Notes: generated from the sequence alone by a model not told the origin. A DNA stretch of 64,000 nucleotides from Nonomuraea fuscirosea (GCF_003001935.1 NZ_PVNG01000034.1:33642-97641), one strand, 5' to 3'; numbered from the stretch's first letter, positions 34,401 through 42,288 are shown. Translations and numbers: made by a program.

Positions 34401-35161
34401 GCCTTGCGGACGACCTCTTCGTAGGCGACCCAGAACTGGCGGAAGTCCATCTCCTCGGCGCCCTTGATGGAGGGCACGAGCAGCTGGCGGTCGCCGTTGC
34501 TCTTCTGCACGTCGATGGCCAGGCCGAAGCCGACGTGCTCGGGCTTGACCAGGGTCGGCTTGCCGTCGATCTCCGCGTAGGAGTAGTTCATCTCCGGCAT
34601 GGCGCGCAGCGCCTTGACGATCGCGAAGCCGATCAGATGGGTGAAGGAGATCTTGCCGCCACGACCCCGCTTGAGGTGATTGTTGATCACGATGCGGTTG
34701 TCGATGAGCAGCTTGGCCGGGATGGCCCGCACGCTCGTCGCCGTCGGAACCGTCAGCGACAGGTCCATGTTGGCGGCCGTGCGTGCGGCGGCGCCGCGCA
34801 GCTTGACCTCTTCGGCGCCCTTGGGCACCGGAGTGGCCGGCTGCTTCGGCTTCTCGGCCGCGGGCTGCGCCTTGGGCGCGGCCTTGGCCGGTGCCGGTGG
34901 AGGCGGCGCGGTGACAGTGCCGTTCGCCGCCTCCCTGACCGGGGTTCGGCCCGGTCCGTAATCAGGGTTGTAGTCAGCGAAGAAGTTCCACCAGGCCTTG
35001 TCGACAGACTCAGGATCTTGGAGGTACTTCTGGTACAGCTCGTCGACAAGCCACTCGTTCTGACCAAAGCTTGCCAGCGGGTTTGTCCGCGACGACTCAG
35101 ACGACACGGCGGAAATCGCCCTCTTCCGCAGATCGGCGTTGATGTTAGAGAACCTGTCCAA
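31460..35161 (-). CDS. kgd: Multifunctional 2-oxoglutarate decarboxylase/dehydrogenase E1-E2 fusion
   Basis: A 1233-residue fused enzyme of the actinobacterial OdhA/Kgd type, acting at the 2-oxoglutarate step of the TCA cycle. Residues 1-45 include the short E1 helical segment (FGQNEWLVDELYQKYLQDPESVD in two parts) and an Ala/Pro linker follows. The E2-like acyltransferase core (about 115-350) lacks a lipoyl domain and ends with TSTYDHRIIQGAQSG. The E1o part shows YRVRGHLMAETDPL, AHRGRLNVLANIVGKSY, the TPP segment GDAAFAGQGVVAETLNLSQL and EAQFGDFVNGAQ. The start is TTG at 35161. In mycobacteria it is controlled by the FHA protein GarA, which is not in this window. Confidence 0.95.
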   Translation of the reverse strand: MDRFSNINADLRKRAISAVSSESSRTNPLASFGQNEWLVDELYQKYLQDPESVDKAWWNFFADYNPDYGPGRTPVREAANGTVTAPPPPAPAKAAPKAQPAAEKPKQPATPVPKGAEEVKLRGAAARTAANMDLSLTVPTATSVRAIPAKLLIDNRIVINNHLKRGRGGKISFTHLIGFAIVKALRAMPEMNYSYAEIDGKPTLVKPEHVGFGLAIDVQKSNGDRQLLVPSIKGAEEMDFRQFWVAYEEVVRKARSGKLGVDDFAGTTISLTNPGTIGTVHSVPRLMPGQGTIIGVGAMEYPAEYQGASPDTLSRLAVSKVMTLTSTYDHRIIQGAQSGDFLRQIHRLLLGEDGFYDEIFEALRIPYEPVRWVQDISASHDDDVAKSARVIELIHAYRVRGHLMAETDPLEYKQRKHPDLDIQSHGLTLWDLEREFATGGFGGRPLMKLREILGVLRDSYCRTVGIEYMHIQNPEERAWIQARVEKPHKSPERDEQLNILSRLNTAEAFETFLQTKFVGQKRFSLEGGESLIPLLDSVISDAADEDLDEVVIGMAHRGRLNVLANIVGKSYAQIFGEFEGNIDPRTAHGSGDVKYHLGASGEFTAPSGKTITASVVANPSHLEAVDPVLEGVVRAKQDLLERGEEGFTVLPVLVHGDAAFAGQGVVAETLNLSQLRGYRTGGTVHVVVNNQVGFTTSPASSRSSVYATDVARMIQAPIFHVNGDDPEAVVRVGELAYEYRQAFRKDVVIDLICYRRRGHNEGDNPAFTQPLMYDLIDAKRSTRKLYTEALIGRGDITVEEAEQALRDYQAKLEQAFTETREAAKKPLEAGAMRVPPTEVVKWSHEDTPTAISDETLKRIVDTQLNLPEGFTPHPRLAPVLQRRGQSVEQDAIDWAMGETLAFGSLLIDGHPVRLVGQDSRRGTFTQRHAVLVDRMTGADHTPLKTFNQGTTKFYVYDSLLSEFAALGFEYGYSVVRPDALVLWEAQFGDFVNGAQTIIDEFISSGEQKWGQKSSVVLLLPHGFEGQGPDHSSARIERFLQVCALDNMTVAQPTTPANYFHLLRWQVESERHKPMVVFTPKWLLRHKAATSRAADFTSGTFQPVLGDTTVDPGKVTKVVLTSGKLYYELAAARDKSGRDDVALVRLERLYPFPSDELAAELGRYGDQVELVWAQDEPTNMGPWPYLTLKLAEDPGTLGGRTVRRVSRAANSSPATGSHNSHDTELEEIQQQIFG

Positions 35162-35311
35162 GGCTACTCGCCCGGACCGGCAACGCGCGCCGAAGAGCCC
35201 GCGCCGCCTCGAACGATCCTCTCAGGACAGCGCGAAGAGGTCACGCTCGCCTAGTCAATCCGGGTTGTGCGCCATTTATTACTCTTTGGTATCAACGTCC
35301 AGCCCTGAGGT

Positions 35312-35956
35312 TTATTTCACGCTGGACAGCAACCGGCTGGTGATCCGTACCTCTGGGGACAACTCGGACAGGAGGTCCGCAAGCTCCTCGCCCGCCTGCT
35401 TGAGCTCCTCCAGCGACATGGGCTCCAGCCGTTCGAGCAGGAAGATCGCGTTGGTGGTCTCCTCGGTGAGGCGGGTGCGCACCACCTGGCGCCAGTTCCA
35501 CCGGCGGCAGGTGACGCCGGCGTCGTCGCGCCAGATCACCTCGCCGGGCTCCGGCTGCCCGAGCGCCTCCTCCGACGGCTCGTCGCCGATGGCCCTGACC
35601 AGCCGGGCCGGGCCGACGTAGCGGTCGAGGTCCTCGCCGCCGATGGGCAGCGCGTGCTTGACGCTGATCGAGTTGTACGCGTCGACCGCGCGGTTGATCT
35701 CCGGCAGCGGCATGCGGCGGGTGAGCGCGTCGACCGAGGGCCGGGTGCGCTGCGGCTTGGCGCCGAAGGCGCGGTAGGCGTCCTTCCAGGCGTCGATCTT
35801 GTCCGCCTGCACCTCCGCCTCCGAGGCCTCGGCCAGCCAGGCCCGGGTGCGGTCGTCGGTGGGCCCGTTGCTCAGGCCGTGTGCGGTCATGACCAGCACC
35901 GCGAAGTCGGGTCGCAGCGCGAGGACGGAGTCGTCCACCCAGATGTCGTCGAGCAT
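35312..35956 (-). CDS. B3/B4 tRNA-binding-domain protein
   Basis: A 214-residue stand-alone B3/B4 domain related to part of the phenylalanyl-tRNA synthetase beta chain. Typical segments are DFAVLVMTAHGLSNGP, WKDAYRAFGAKPQRTRPSVDALTRR, INRAVDAYNSISVKHALPIGGEDLDRY and EVIWRDDAGVTCRRWNWRQ. Homologues may act in tRNA or amino-acid quality control; that is a family-level suggestion only. Start is ATG at 35954-35956; a GTG two codons earlier is equally open and neither has a good ribosome site. It is divergent from the ArsR gene and shares its operator region. Confidence 0.82.
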   Translation of the reverse strand: MLDDIWVDDSVLALRPDFAVLVMTAHGLSNGPTDDRTRAWLAEASEAEVQADKIDAWKDAYRAFGAKPQRTRPSVDALTRRMPLPEINRAVDAYNSISVKHALPIGGEDLDRYVGPARLVRAIGDEPSEEALGQPEPGEVIWRDDAGVTCRRWNWRQVVRTRLTEETTNAIFLLERLEPMSLEELKQAGEELADLLSELSPEVRITSRLLSSVK

Positions 35957-35991
35957 CCCCACAGTTTAGGAGGCGGGAAACCCAGGAGCGG

Positions 35992-36031
35992 AAACCGCAA
36001 AATCCACTTTGCAAAATTCGTTTTGCGGTTT
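35992..36031. promoter_or_regulatory. Double inverted-repeat operator between B3/B4 gene and arsR-like gene
   Basis: AAACCGCAAAA at 35992-36002 and TTTTGCGGTTT at 36021-36031 form a perfect 11-bp inverted repeat with an 18-base centre. Inside it, GCAAAA-TTCG-TTTTGC (36011-36026) is a second, shorter inverted repeat sharing the right arm. The block lies 13 bases before the regulator's ATG and should cover both divergent promoters. Binding by the adjacent ArsR-type protein is the simplest reading. Confidence 0.65.
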
Positions 36032-36043
36032 ATCGTCGGTGGC

Positions 36044-36610
36044 ATGCAGGAGTCGTACAAGATCACTGATCCGCAGGTGCTCAGGGCGGTCACCCATCCG
36101 CTCCGAGCCCGGATGCTCGGGCTGCTGCGCGCCGACGGGCCGGCCACCGCGAGCGAGCTCGGCCGCAAGATGGGCGAGAGTTCGGGCTCCACCAGCTACC
36201 ACCTGCGCGAGCTGTTCAAGTTCGGCTTCATCGAGGAGGACGACGACCGGCGCGACGGCCGTGAGCGCCGCTGGCGGGCCCGCCACCGCTACACCTCGTG
36301 GAACAGCAGGGAGATGGCCGACACCGCCGAGGGGCGCGAGGTGATCAGGGTCATGCGGCTGTGGCAGGCCGAGGCGCTCGGGCAGATCGTGCAGGAGTTC
36401 GACGAGTCCGGGTGGTCTCCCGAGTGGGTGGAGACGGCCGGCCTGAGCGACCACATCGCCGAGCTGCCCCCGGCCGGGCTGGCGGAGTTCATGGCGCGGA
36501 CGGACGAGGTCCTGCGCGAGCTGATCGCCCGCCACGCGGGCGCTCCCGACATCGAGCAGGTACGGATCTGGGTCGGGGGCTTCCCCCGGGCCAGGGAGGA
36601 GAGGTCATGA
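36044..36610 (+). CDS. ArsR-family transcriptional regulator
   Basis: A 188-residue regulator. The winged helix is residues 8-75 (VLRAVTHPLRARMLGLLRADGPATASEL, GSTSYHLRELFKFGFI, with wing DDDRRDGRERRWRA). No metal-binding Cys cluster is present, so it is probably not a metal sensor. The C-terminal half is helical and may bind a ligand or mediate dimerisation. It overlaps the MFS gene by four bases (ATGA), indicating control of that exporter. The start ATG at 36044 directly follows the inverted-repeat operator. Confidence 0.87.
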   Translation: MQESYKITDPQVLRAVTHPLRARMLGLLRADGPATASELGRKMGESSGSTSYHLRELFKFGFIEEDDDRRDGRERRWRARHRYTSWNSREMADTAEGREVIRVMRLWQAEALGQIVQEFDESGWSPEWVETAGLSDHIAELPPAGLAEFMARTDEVLRELIARHAGAPDIEQVRIWVGGFPRAREERS

Positions 36611-37923
36611 CCGCGCGTTCGGCGTTCCGGCGTTATCTGCTCGTCAGTTTCCTGACCTGGCTGCCCGTGGGGCTCATGGCGGCCAGCATGGTGCTGCTGA
36701 TGACCGAGCGGGGGCTCGGCCTGGCCCAGATCGGCCTGGTGGTCACCGTCTTCTCGCTCGTGGCCGTGAGCCTGGAGCTGCCCACGGGCGGCTTCGCCGA
36801 CGTCGTGGGGCGGCGCGTGGTGCTGGCCGCCTCGGCCGCGGTCACGGTGGCGGCGCTCGCGCTGATCAGCGTGTCCACGACGTTCTGGATGTTCGTGGCC
36901 TGCGGCGTGCTGAAGGGCGTGGCCAGGGCGCTGTCCAGCGGCCCGGCCACCTCCTGGTACGTCGACACGCTGCACGGCATCGAGGGCCGGGACGCCGACC
37001 TCAAGCCGGGCCTGGCCGGGGGCAGCGCGATGGAGTCCGTGGCCCTGTGCGCGGGCGTGCTGGCGGGTGGCGCCCTGCCGCTCCTGGTGCCGCCCTCGCT
37101 GATCTTCCCGCTGGCCGCGCCGCCCCTGGTGGGCGCGGTGGCGGCGCTGGTGCTGCTGGTTGTGGTGATCTTCGCGATGCCCGAGCCGGCCCACGAGCGC
37201 CGCTCGTTCGGCGGTGTCCTGCGCGAGGTGCCGGCCACGGTGGCCGGTGGCATCAGGCTCGCGCTGCGGGGCGCGGTGCTGCGCCGGCTCATGCTCGCCG
37301 CCGTCGTCTCCGGCGTCGTCCTGACCAGCATCGAGCTGCTCACGCCCGGCCGGCTGGCCGAGCTGGCGGGCACGGCGGAGAGCGGCAGTCTGGCCTACGC
37401 GGTGGTGGCGGCGCTCGGGTTCGCCGGCAGCGCGGCGGGCAGTTCGCTCGCGCCCCGCGCCGCGCGGCTGGCGGGCGGCTCCGCGAGGGGCGCCATCGCG
37501 GGCACGGTGCTGACGGCGCTCTCCGTCGCCGCGCTGGCCGCCACGGCGGGCCTCGCCGGCGTCGCGGGGCTGGTGAGCGCTGGGCTGGCCTACGTGGTGC
37601 TCTTCGTGGGCCTCGCGGTGGCGGGCGTGCTGTGCCTGGAGATGACGCACAGGGCGGTCACCGCGGCCGAGCGCACCACGGTCACCTCGACCAGTTCGCT
37701 GTCCCTGCAAGGCGGCGGGGCCGCGGCCAACCTCGCGCTCGGCGCCCTGGCCGCCCAGGCGGGGCTGCCGGTGGCGTGGGGGATCACGGCGGCGGTGGCG
37801 CTGGCCTCGGTGCTGGTGTTCGTCCGGATGCCCCTGCCGCCGGGCGATCAGGCGGTCACGGACCCCGAGGTCACAGGCTCCAGTCCAGATCAGGCCCTAC
37901 CGGCACGATCCGGCTCGGGTTGA
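36607..37923 (+). CDS. MFS transporter
   Basis: A 438-residue major facilitator with about 12 predicted helices. It begins MTARSAFRRYLLVSFLTWLPVGLMA. The loop 2-3 signature is seen as GGFADVVGRRVVLAAS (GxxaDxxGRR), supporting drug- or metabolite-efflux-type MFS. LRGAVLRRLMLAAVVSG opens the second half. The last 25 residues are hydrophilic and overlap the convergent glutathione-transferase-like gene by 53 bases. Co-translation with the ArsR regulator suggests inducible export of a compound sensed by it. Confidence 0.87.
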   Translation: MTARSAFRRYLLVSFLTWLPVGLMAASMVLLMTERGLGLAQIGLVVTVFSLVAVSLELPTGGFADVVGRRVVLAASAAVTVAALALISVSTTFWMFVACGVLKGVARALSSGPATSWYVDTLHGIEGRDADLKPGLAGGSAMESVALCAGVLAGGALPLLVPPSLIFPLAAPPLVGAVAALVLLVVVIFAMPEPAHERRSFGGVLREVPATVAGGIRLALRGAVLRRLMLAAVVSGVVLTSIELLTPGRLAELAGTAESGSLAYAVVAALGFAGSAAGSSLAPRAARLAGGSARGAIAGTVLTALSVAALAATAGLAGVAGLVSAGLAYVVLFVGLAVAGVLCLEMTHRAVTAAERTTVTSTSSLSLQGGGAAANLALGALAAQAGLPVAWGITAAVALASVLVFVRMPLPPGDQAVTDPEVTGSSPDQALPARSGSG

Positions 37924-38716
37924 TGCCGGGCTGGGTGAGGTAGTAATGACGCTTGATCTGGTCGAAGTCGGTGGTTTCGCCGAAGGCCGGGATGGCATGC
38001 AACCGGCGCGCGTACGCCCAGAGCGCCGGATAGTCGGCCAGCCGGCGGACCGAGCACTTGAAGTGCGTGTGATAGACGACGTCGAACCTGGCCAGGGTCG
38101 TGTAGAGGCGCACATCGCTGTCGGTGAGCGTGTCGAAGAGGAAGTCCGACCCGGCCAGGCGCACCTCCAGCAGGTCGAGGGTGGTGAACACCCGCGCGAC
38201 CGCCTCCTCGTACACCTGCTGGTCACGGGAGAAGCCCGCCTCGTAGACCGCATTGTTGAGGCCGTGGTAGAGGCGGTCGTTCATGATGTCGATGTCGGGG
38301 CGCAGGCGTTCCGGATAGAGGTCGGGGGAGGTCCCCCATGACGTCTCCAGGTCGAGGGTGATCTGGGGGAAGTCGTTGGTGACGATCCGCTTGTCCTGCT
38401 CGTCCCAGACGCAGGGAACGGTGTAGCGGCCCGTGTAGCCGGGGTCGGTGGCGTGATAGAGCTCCGACAGGTATTCGGGGTCGCCGCCGGGGACCCGCCA
38501 GCCCTTCTCGTCCCTGATGGGGTCCACGATCGTGACGTCCAGCAGGTCCTCCAGGCCGAGCAGCGCGCGGACGATCAGCACCCGCTGGGCCCACGGGCAG
38601 GCGTAGGAGGCGTAGAGCCGGTAGCGGCCCGGCTCGGGAGGGCCGAGCCGATCCGTGAAGCGGTTGGGCTGCCGGACGAAGCGGCCATCGGCGTCGAACT
38701 CGCGGCTCGGCTTCAT
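37871..38716 (-). CDS. Glutathionyl-hydroquinone reductase-like (Ecm4/Xi-class GST)
   Basis: A 281-residue Xi-class GST-like reductase. The thioredoxin-like domain carries YASYACPWAQR with catalytic Cys40 in the family's CPWA motif, and PCVWDEQDKRIVTNDFPQI includes the cis-Pro region. The C-terminal all-helical domain has LNNAVYEAGFSRDQQVYEEAV, DVRLYTTLARFDVVYHTHFKC and YPALWAYAR. In actinobacteria lacking glutathione, mycothiol or quinone adducts are probable substrates (inference). The ATG at 38714-38716 begins MKPSREFDADGRFVR. It is convergent with and overlaps the MFS gene. Confidence 0.88.
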   Translation of the reverse strand: MKPSREFDADGRFVRQPNRFTDRLGPPEPGRYRLYASYACPWAQRVLIVRALLGLEDLLDVTIVDPIRDEKGWRVPGGDPEYLSELYHATDPGYTGRYTVPCVWDEQDKRIVTNDFPQITLDLETSWGTSPDLYPERLRPDIDIMNDRLYHGLNNAVYEAGFSRDQQVYEEAVARVFTTLDLLEVRLAGSDFLFDTLTDSDVRLYTTLARFDVVYHTHFKCSVRRLADYPALWAYARRLHAIPAFGETTDFDQIKRHYYLTQPGINPSRIVPVGPDLDWSL

Positions 38717-38725
38717 GACCCCAGT

Positions 38726-38754
38726 AGAACACGATTCGGACACAGAACTATATT
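38726..38754 (+). promoter_or_regulatory. Candidate leaderless promoter of the MBL hydrolase gene
   Basis: TATATT at 38749-38754 ends seven bases before the GTG at 38762, placing transcription start at or next to the start codon. TAGAAC at about 38725-38730 is a weak -35 candidate. No Shine-Dalgarno sequence precedes the GTG. Confidence 0.55.
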
Positions 38755-38761
38755 CGGGCGT

Positions 38762-39820
38762 GTGGCGAAATTTGTGGTGACACCCTCGAACGCGGCACAG
38801 CGAGAGGCGTGGGTAGGCGGGACCATCCCCGACGTCGAACGGGTCCGGCCGGGAGTGTGGTCGGTCCCGGTGCCGATCCCGATCAACCCCCTCCGGTACG
38901 TGCTGGTCTACGTCCTCGAACTGCCCGACGGCGTGGCGATCATCGACGCCGGCTGGAACACCGACGAGGCGTACGACGCGCTCGTCGCGGGCCTGGGCGT
39001 GGCCGGGTACGCGATCACCGACGTCAAGGGCGTGCTCGTCACCCACATCCACCCCGACCACTACGGCCTGGCCGGACGGGTCCGCGAGAATTCCGGCGCC
39101 TGGATCGCGCTGCATCCCGCGGACGCCCGCCTGGTCCGCGAGCGCTACGACGACGCGGCCATCGACTCCCTCGTGCAGCGCGAGCGGGCGCTGCTGCAGC
39201 GCTGCGGCGTCCCCGAGCTGACGCTGGACGAGCTGGCCGGGGCGTCCATGATGATCAGGCACATGGTCTCGATGGCCAGGCCGGACCGGCTGGTCGAGGA
39301 CGGCGAGGAGCTCGGCCTGCCCGGCTGGGACCTGCGGGCCGTCTGGACGCCCGGCCACTCACCCGGTCACCTGTGCTTCGTCTCGCCCGAGCGCAAGGTG
39401 CTGTTCTCGGGTGACCACGTGCTGGCGAAGATCACGCCGATCGTGGCTGTGCATCCCCAGTCGGGGCCCAACCCGCTGGCAGACTACCTCGACTCGCTGG
39501 CCGCCGTCCGCAAGCTGGAGGTGGACGAGGTGCTGCCGGCGCACGAGTTCCGCTTCCTCGAACTGGCCGAACGGGTGGACACCGTGATGGCGCACCACGA
39601 CGAGCGGCTGGCCGAGATCGAGCACGTGCTGGGCGCGGCCGGGCCGTCGTCGTGCTGGGACGTGGCCACCCGGTTGACCTGGTCGCGGCCCTGGGAGACG
39701 ATCCCGCCGTTCATGCGGCGCTCGGCCAACAACGAGACGCTGGCTCACCTGGCCTGGTTGGAGGCGAAGGGGCGGGTAGTGCGGCAGGCGGGTGAACCGG
39801 ACCTGTGGCTGAGGCCCTGA
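38762..39820 (+). CDS. Metallo-beta-lactamase-fold hydrolase
   Basis: A 352-residue MBL-fold hydrolase. The metal-binding signature is THIHPDHYGL (HxHxDH), followed later by TPGHSPGHLCF (His) and LFSGDHVL (bridging Asp). The C-terminal part (LPAHEF, then a helical segment ending WLEAKGRVVRQ) resembles the winged-helix-tailed LACTB2/glyoxalase-II-like group. The GTG start at 38762 is chosen because of the -10 element placement; the frame is open further upstream but overlaps the divergent gene. Substrate unknown, thioester hydrolysis is plausible. Confidence 0.85.
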   Translation: MAKFVVTPSNAAQREAWVGGTIPDVERVRPGVWSVPVPIPINPLRYVLVYVLELPDGVAIIDAGWNTDEAYDALVAGLGVAGYAITDVKGVLVTHIHPDHYGLAGRVRENSGAWIALHPADARLVRERYDDAAIDSLVQRERALLQRCGVPELTLDELAGASMMIRHMVSMARPDRLVEDGEELGLPGWDLRAVWTPGHSPGHLCFVSPERKVLFSGDHVLAKITPIVAVHPQSGPNPLADYLDSLAAVRKLEVDEVLPAHEFRFLELAERVDTVMAHHDERLAEIEHVLGAAGPSSCWDVATRLTWSRPWETIPPFMRRSANNETLAHLAWLEAKGRVVRQAGEPDLWLRP

Positions 39821-39842
39821 GCCGGTTATCGTACTCATACTA

Positions 39843-39854
39843 GAATGTTGTTCT
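39843..39854. promoter_or_regulatory. Candidate operator GAATGTTGTTCT before the SDR gene
   Basis: The site sits 18 bases upstream of the start and differs by one base from GAACGTTGTTCT before the thiolase gene at 23692. A TAGAAT hexamer overlapping its left end could be a -10 element. Confidence 0.35.
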
Positions 39855-39871
39855 CCTGCGCGGGAGGTTCG

Positions 39872-40744
39872 ATGCTTCGGTTCGATGACAGGGTCGCGAT
39901 CATCACGGGGGCCGGGCACGGCCTCGGCAGATCCCACGCCCTCATGCTGGCCGAGCGGGGCGCCAAGGTCGTCGTCAACGACCTCGGCGGCGCGCTCGAC
40001 GGCACGGGCGCCTCGACGGGGCCGGCCGCCGAGGTCGCCGACCTCATCACGAAGAACGGCGGCCAGGCCGTGGCCAACGCCGACGACATCTCCACGCCGG
40101 AAGGGGCCAGGGCGGTCGTCCAGGCGGCCGTGGACGCGTACGGCAAGGTCGACATCGTCGTCAACAACGCCGGCATCCTGCGCGACAAGTCGTTCGGGAA
40201 GATGACGGTCGAGGAGTTCGACGCGGTGCTGGCCGTGCACGTACGCGGCTCCTACCTGGTCAGCCAGGCCGCCTACCCGCTGATGAAGGCGGCCGGTTAC
40301 GGGCGCGTCGTCAACACCTCCAGCCCGGCCGGGCTCTTCGGCAACTTCGGGCAGGCCAACTACTCCACCGCCAAGATGGGCCTGGTCGGCCTGACCAAGA
40401 CGATCGGCATCGAGGGCGCGCGCAACGGCATCAAGGCCAACGCGATCGCCCCCGTCGCCTGGACCCGGATGACGGAGGCGCTGCTGCCGGCCGAGTTCGA
40501 GGCCAAGTTCACGCCCGAGCGGGTCAGCGCGCTGGTCGCCTACCTGGTGCACGAGTCGTGCGAGACGAGCGGCGAGGTCTTCACCGTCGGCGCCGGCCGG
40601 GTGGCGCGGGTGTTCGTGGCCGAGGGGCCCGGCTGGAAGACCGACGACGTCACGCCCGAGGCGATCGAGGCCAACTGGGAGGCGGTCATGGCCGAGCAGC
40701 CGTACGTGCTGACGGCCGGCGACTCGATGAAGGCGATGCTCTGA
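39872..40744 (+). CDS. Short-chain dehydrogenase, MFE-2-like 3-hydroxyacyl-CoA dehydrogenase type
   Basis: A 290-residue SDR. The NAD(P) site is TGAGHGLGRSHALMLAERGA and NNAGILRDKSFGKM follows; active-site Ser and Tyr-x3-Lys are in NTSSPAGLFGNFGQANYSTAKMG. The VVNDLGGALDGTG and GILRDKSF signatures are those of the dehydrogenase part of peroxisomal multifunctional enzyme type 2, so a (3R)-hydroxyacyl-CoA substrate in fatty acid or steroid side-chain oxidation is likely. Start ATG at 39872 is preceded by GGGAGG. The candidate box GAATGTTGTTCT at 39843-39854 lies just upstream. Confidence 0.87.
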   Translation: MLRFDDRVAIITGAGHGLGRSHALMLAERGAKVVVNDLGGALDGTGASTGPAAEVADLITKNGGQAVANADDISTPEGARAVVQAAVDAYGKVDIVVNNAGILRDKSFGKMTVEEFDAVLAVHVRGSYLVSQAAYPLMKAAGYGRVVNTSSPAGLFGNFGQANYSTAKMGLVGLTKTIGIEGARNGIKANAIAPVAWTRMTEALLPAEFEAKFTPERVSALVAYLVHESCETSGEVFTVGAGRVARVFVAEGPGWKTDDVTPEAIEANWEAVMAEQPYVLTAGDSMKAML

Positions 40745-41095
40745 CGGCACCGCTCCTCCGGCGACGCTGCTCTGACGGCACGGCTGCTCTGATCGGGCTG
40801 ATCGGGCCGCGGCCGTCCAACGTGCTCCGATCGTGATGTACGGCGTCCGCGCCGCGCTGACAGCGTGGCGCAGGGCCGCGACGCTCTGACAACGGCGCGG
40901 TCACGGACCACCCCCAGATGCCGTAGCGGCGGGTTCCGCCGCAGGTGAAGCCGCGGTTTCCCGGCGCCGGTCCTCTGACAGGGACCGGCGCTCCGCGCAT
41001 CCGCCTGATGTCGGAAATATCGATACGAACGGGTTGGAACCCCGCCTTTGTTCGATCCTCGGCGGAAGTTGGGCGGGTTTGGTCGATTATCACTC
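40745..41095. other. Gap upstream of the ROK operon with two hairpins
   Basis: No gene is supported in these roughly 350 bases. GCGGCGG-GTT-CCGCCGC (40926-40942) and GCGCCGGTCC / GGACCGGCGC (40964-40991, 8-base loop) are perfect inverted repeats that could terminate transcription of the SDR gene, although they lie about 180-220 bases past its stop. The first part contains short imperfect repeats of CTCTGACGGCACGGC. Confidence 0.5.
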
Positions 41096-41124
41096 TTGAT
41101 TTGCCGCATCGGTGATCTTATTGT
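41096..41124 (+). promoter_or_regulatory. Promoter of the ROK/ABC sugar operon
   Basis: TTGATT (41096-41101) and TATTGT (41119-41124) are separated by 17 bases. The ATG at 41131 is six bases after the -10 element, so the message should be leaderless. Confidence 0.65.
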
Positions 41125-41130
41125 CGCGGC

Positions 41131-42288
41131 ATGACCCCCCTGCCGGGCTCCGCCGGCGACGTGCTGACGCTGATCAGCGCGGGCTCCGCGACCACCCGTT
41201 CCGATCTGGCGAAGCTGACCGGCCTGGCCAGATCCACGATCTCCCAGCGCGTCGACGCGCTGATCGAACGCGGGCTGGTCGAGGAGACCGAGAGCGGCGA
41301 GTCCACCGGCGGAAGGCCGCCGCGCCAGCTGCGCCTGCACACCGAGGAGCACGCCTTCGCCGGCGTGGACCTCGGCGCCACGCACTGCCGGGTCGCGCTG
41401 ATGGACATCTCGGGCGAGGTGCTGGCCGAGTGCGAGGACGGGCTGCTGATCGGGGAGGGCCCGGAGACGGTGCTCGCCCACGTGGACCAGCGGCTCGACC
41501 ACCTGCTCGACCGGGTCGGACGGCCCCGCGCGGCGCTGCGGGCCATCGGGATCGGCGTGCCGGGCCCGGTGGAGTTCGCCACAGGACGGCCGAACAACCC
41601 GCCGATCATGCCGGGCTGGAACGACTACCCCGTCCCCGAGTACTTCGGCGGCGTCGAGGTTCTGGTGGACAACGACGTCAACGTGATGGCCCTGGGCGAG
41701 CACCGCAACGCCTTCCCGGGCGCCAGTCACCTGCTGTTCGTCAAGGTCGGCACCGGCATCGGCTGCGGCATCATCGCCGAGGGCACGCTGCACCGGGGCG
41801 CTCAGGGCTCGGCCGGTGACATCGGGCACATCCGGGTCAGCGGTCACGACGACGCCGGCTGCCGGTGCGGCAACAGCGCCTGCCTCGAAGCCGTGGCCGG
41901 TGGGGCCGCGATCGCGCGGCGCCTCAGCGAGCTCGGCCTGTCCGCCGAGTCGGGAGGCGACGTGGTGGCGCTCGTCCAGGCGGGCGACACGCAGGCGCTG
42001 CGCCTGGTCAGGGAGGCCGGCCGGCTGATCGGCGAGGTGCTGGCCGGCCTGGTCAACTTCTTCAACCCCGAGGTCATCGTCATCGGCGGCGCGCTGTCGC
42101 GGGTGCACGAGCATCTGCTGGCCGGGATCAGGGAGACGGTCTACCGCAGATCGCTGCCGCTGGCCACGCATCATCTGTCCATCACGCCGAGCCGTACCGG
42201 CATCAACGCCGCCGCGCTCGGCGCCGGAATCCTAGCGATCGAGCACTACCTGTCACCCGACAACATCAACCGCATCGTCAACGCCTGA
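41131..42288 (+). CDS. ROK-family transcriptional regulator
   Basis: A 385-residue regulator with an N-terminal MarR/LexA-like winged helix (residues 8-65, TRSDLAKLTGLARSTISQRVDALIERGLV) and a ROK sugar-kinase-like domain. The latter has AGVDLGATHCRVALMD, IGIGVPGPVEF, VDNDVNVMALGEH and GTGIGCGII. The zinc motif is CRCGNSACLE (CxCGxxxCxE), with GHIRVSGHD supplying His. It is the first gene of a sugar transporter and catabolic operon and probably represses it until the sugar or its phosphate binds. Leaderless start. Confidence 0.9.
   Translation: MTPLPGSAGDVLTLISAGSATTRSDLAKLTGLARSTISQRVDALIERGLVEETESGESTGGRPPRQLRLHTEEHAFAGVDLGATHCRVALMDISGEVLAECEDGLLIGEGPETVLAHVDQRLDHLLDRVGRPRAALRAIGIGVPGPVEFATGRPNNPPIMPGWNDYPVPEYFGGVEVLVDNDVNVMALGEHRNAFPGASHLLFVKVGTGIGCGIIAEGTLHRGAQGSAGDIGHIRVSGHDDAGCRCGNSACLEAVAGGAAIARRLSELGLSAESGGDVVALVQAGDTQALRLVREAGRLIGEVLAGLVNFFNPEVIVIGGALSRVHEHLLAGIRETVYRRSLPLATHHLSITPSRTGINAAALGAGILAIEHYLSPDNINRIVNA

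Noticed and set aside
30869..35254. A 1461-codon open frame antisense to kgd
   Set aside because: It is an Arg/Val/Leu/Asp-rich shadow of the opposite-strand codon pattern in GC-rich DNA, has no domain, and kgd on the other strand is unmistakable.
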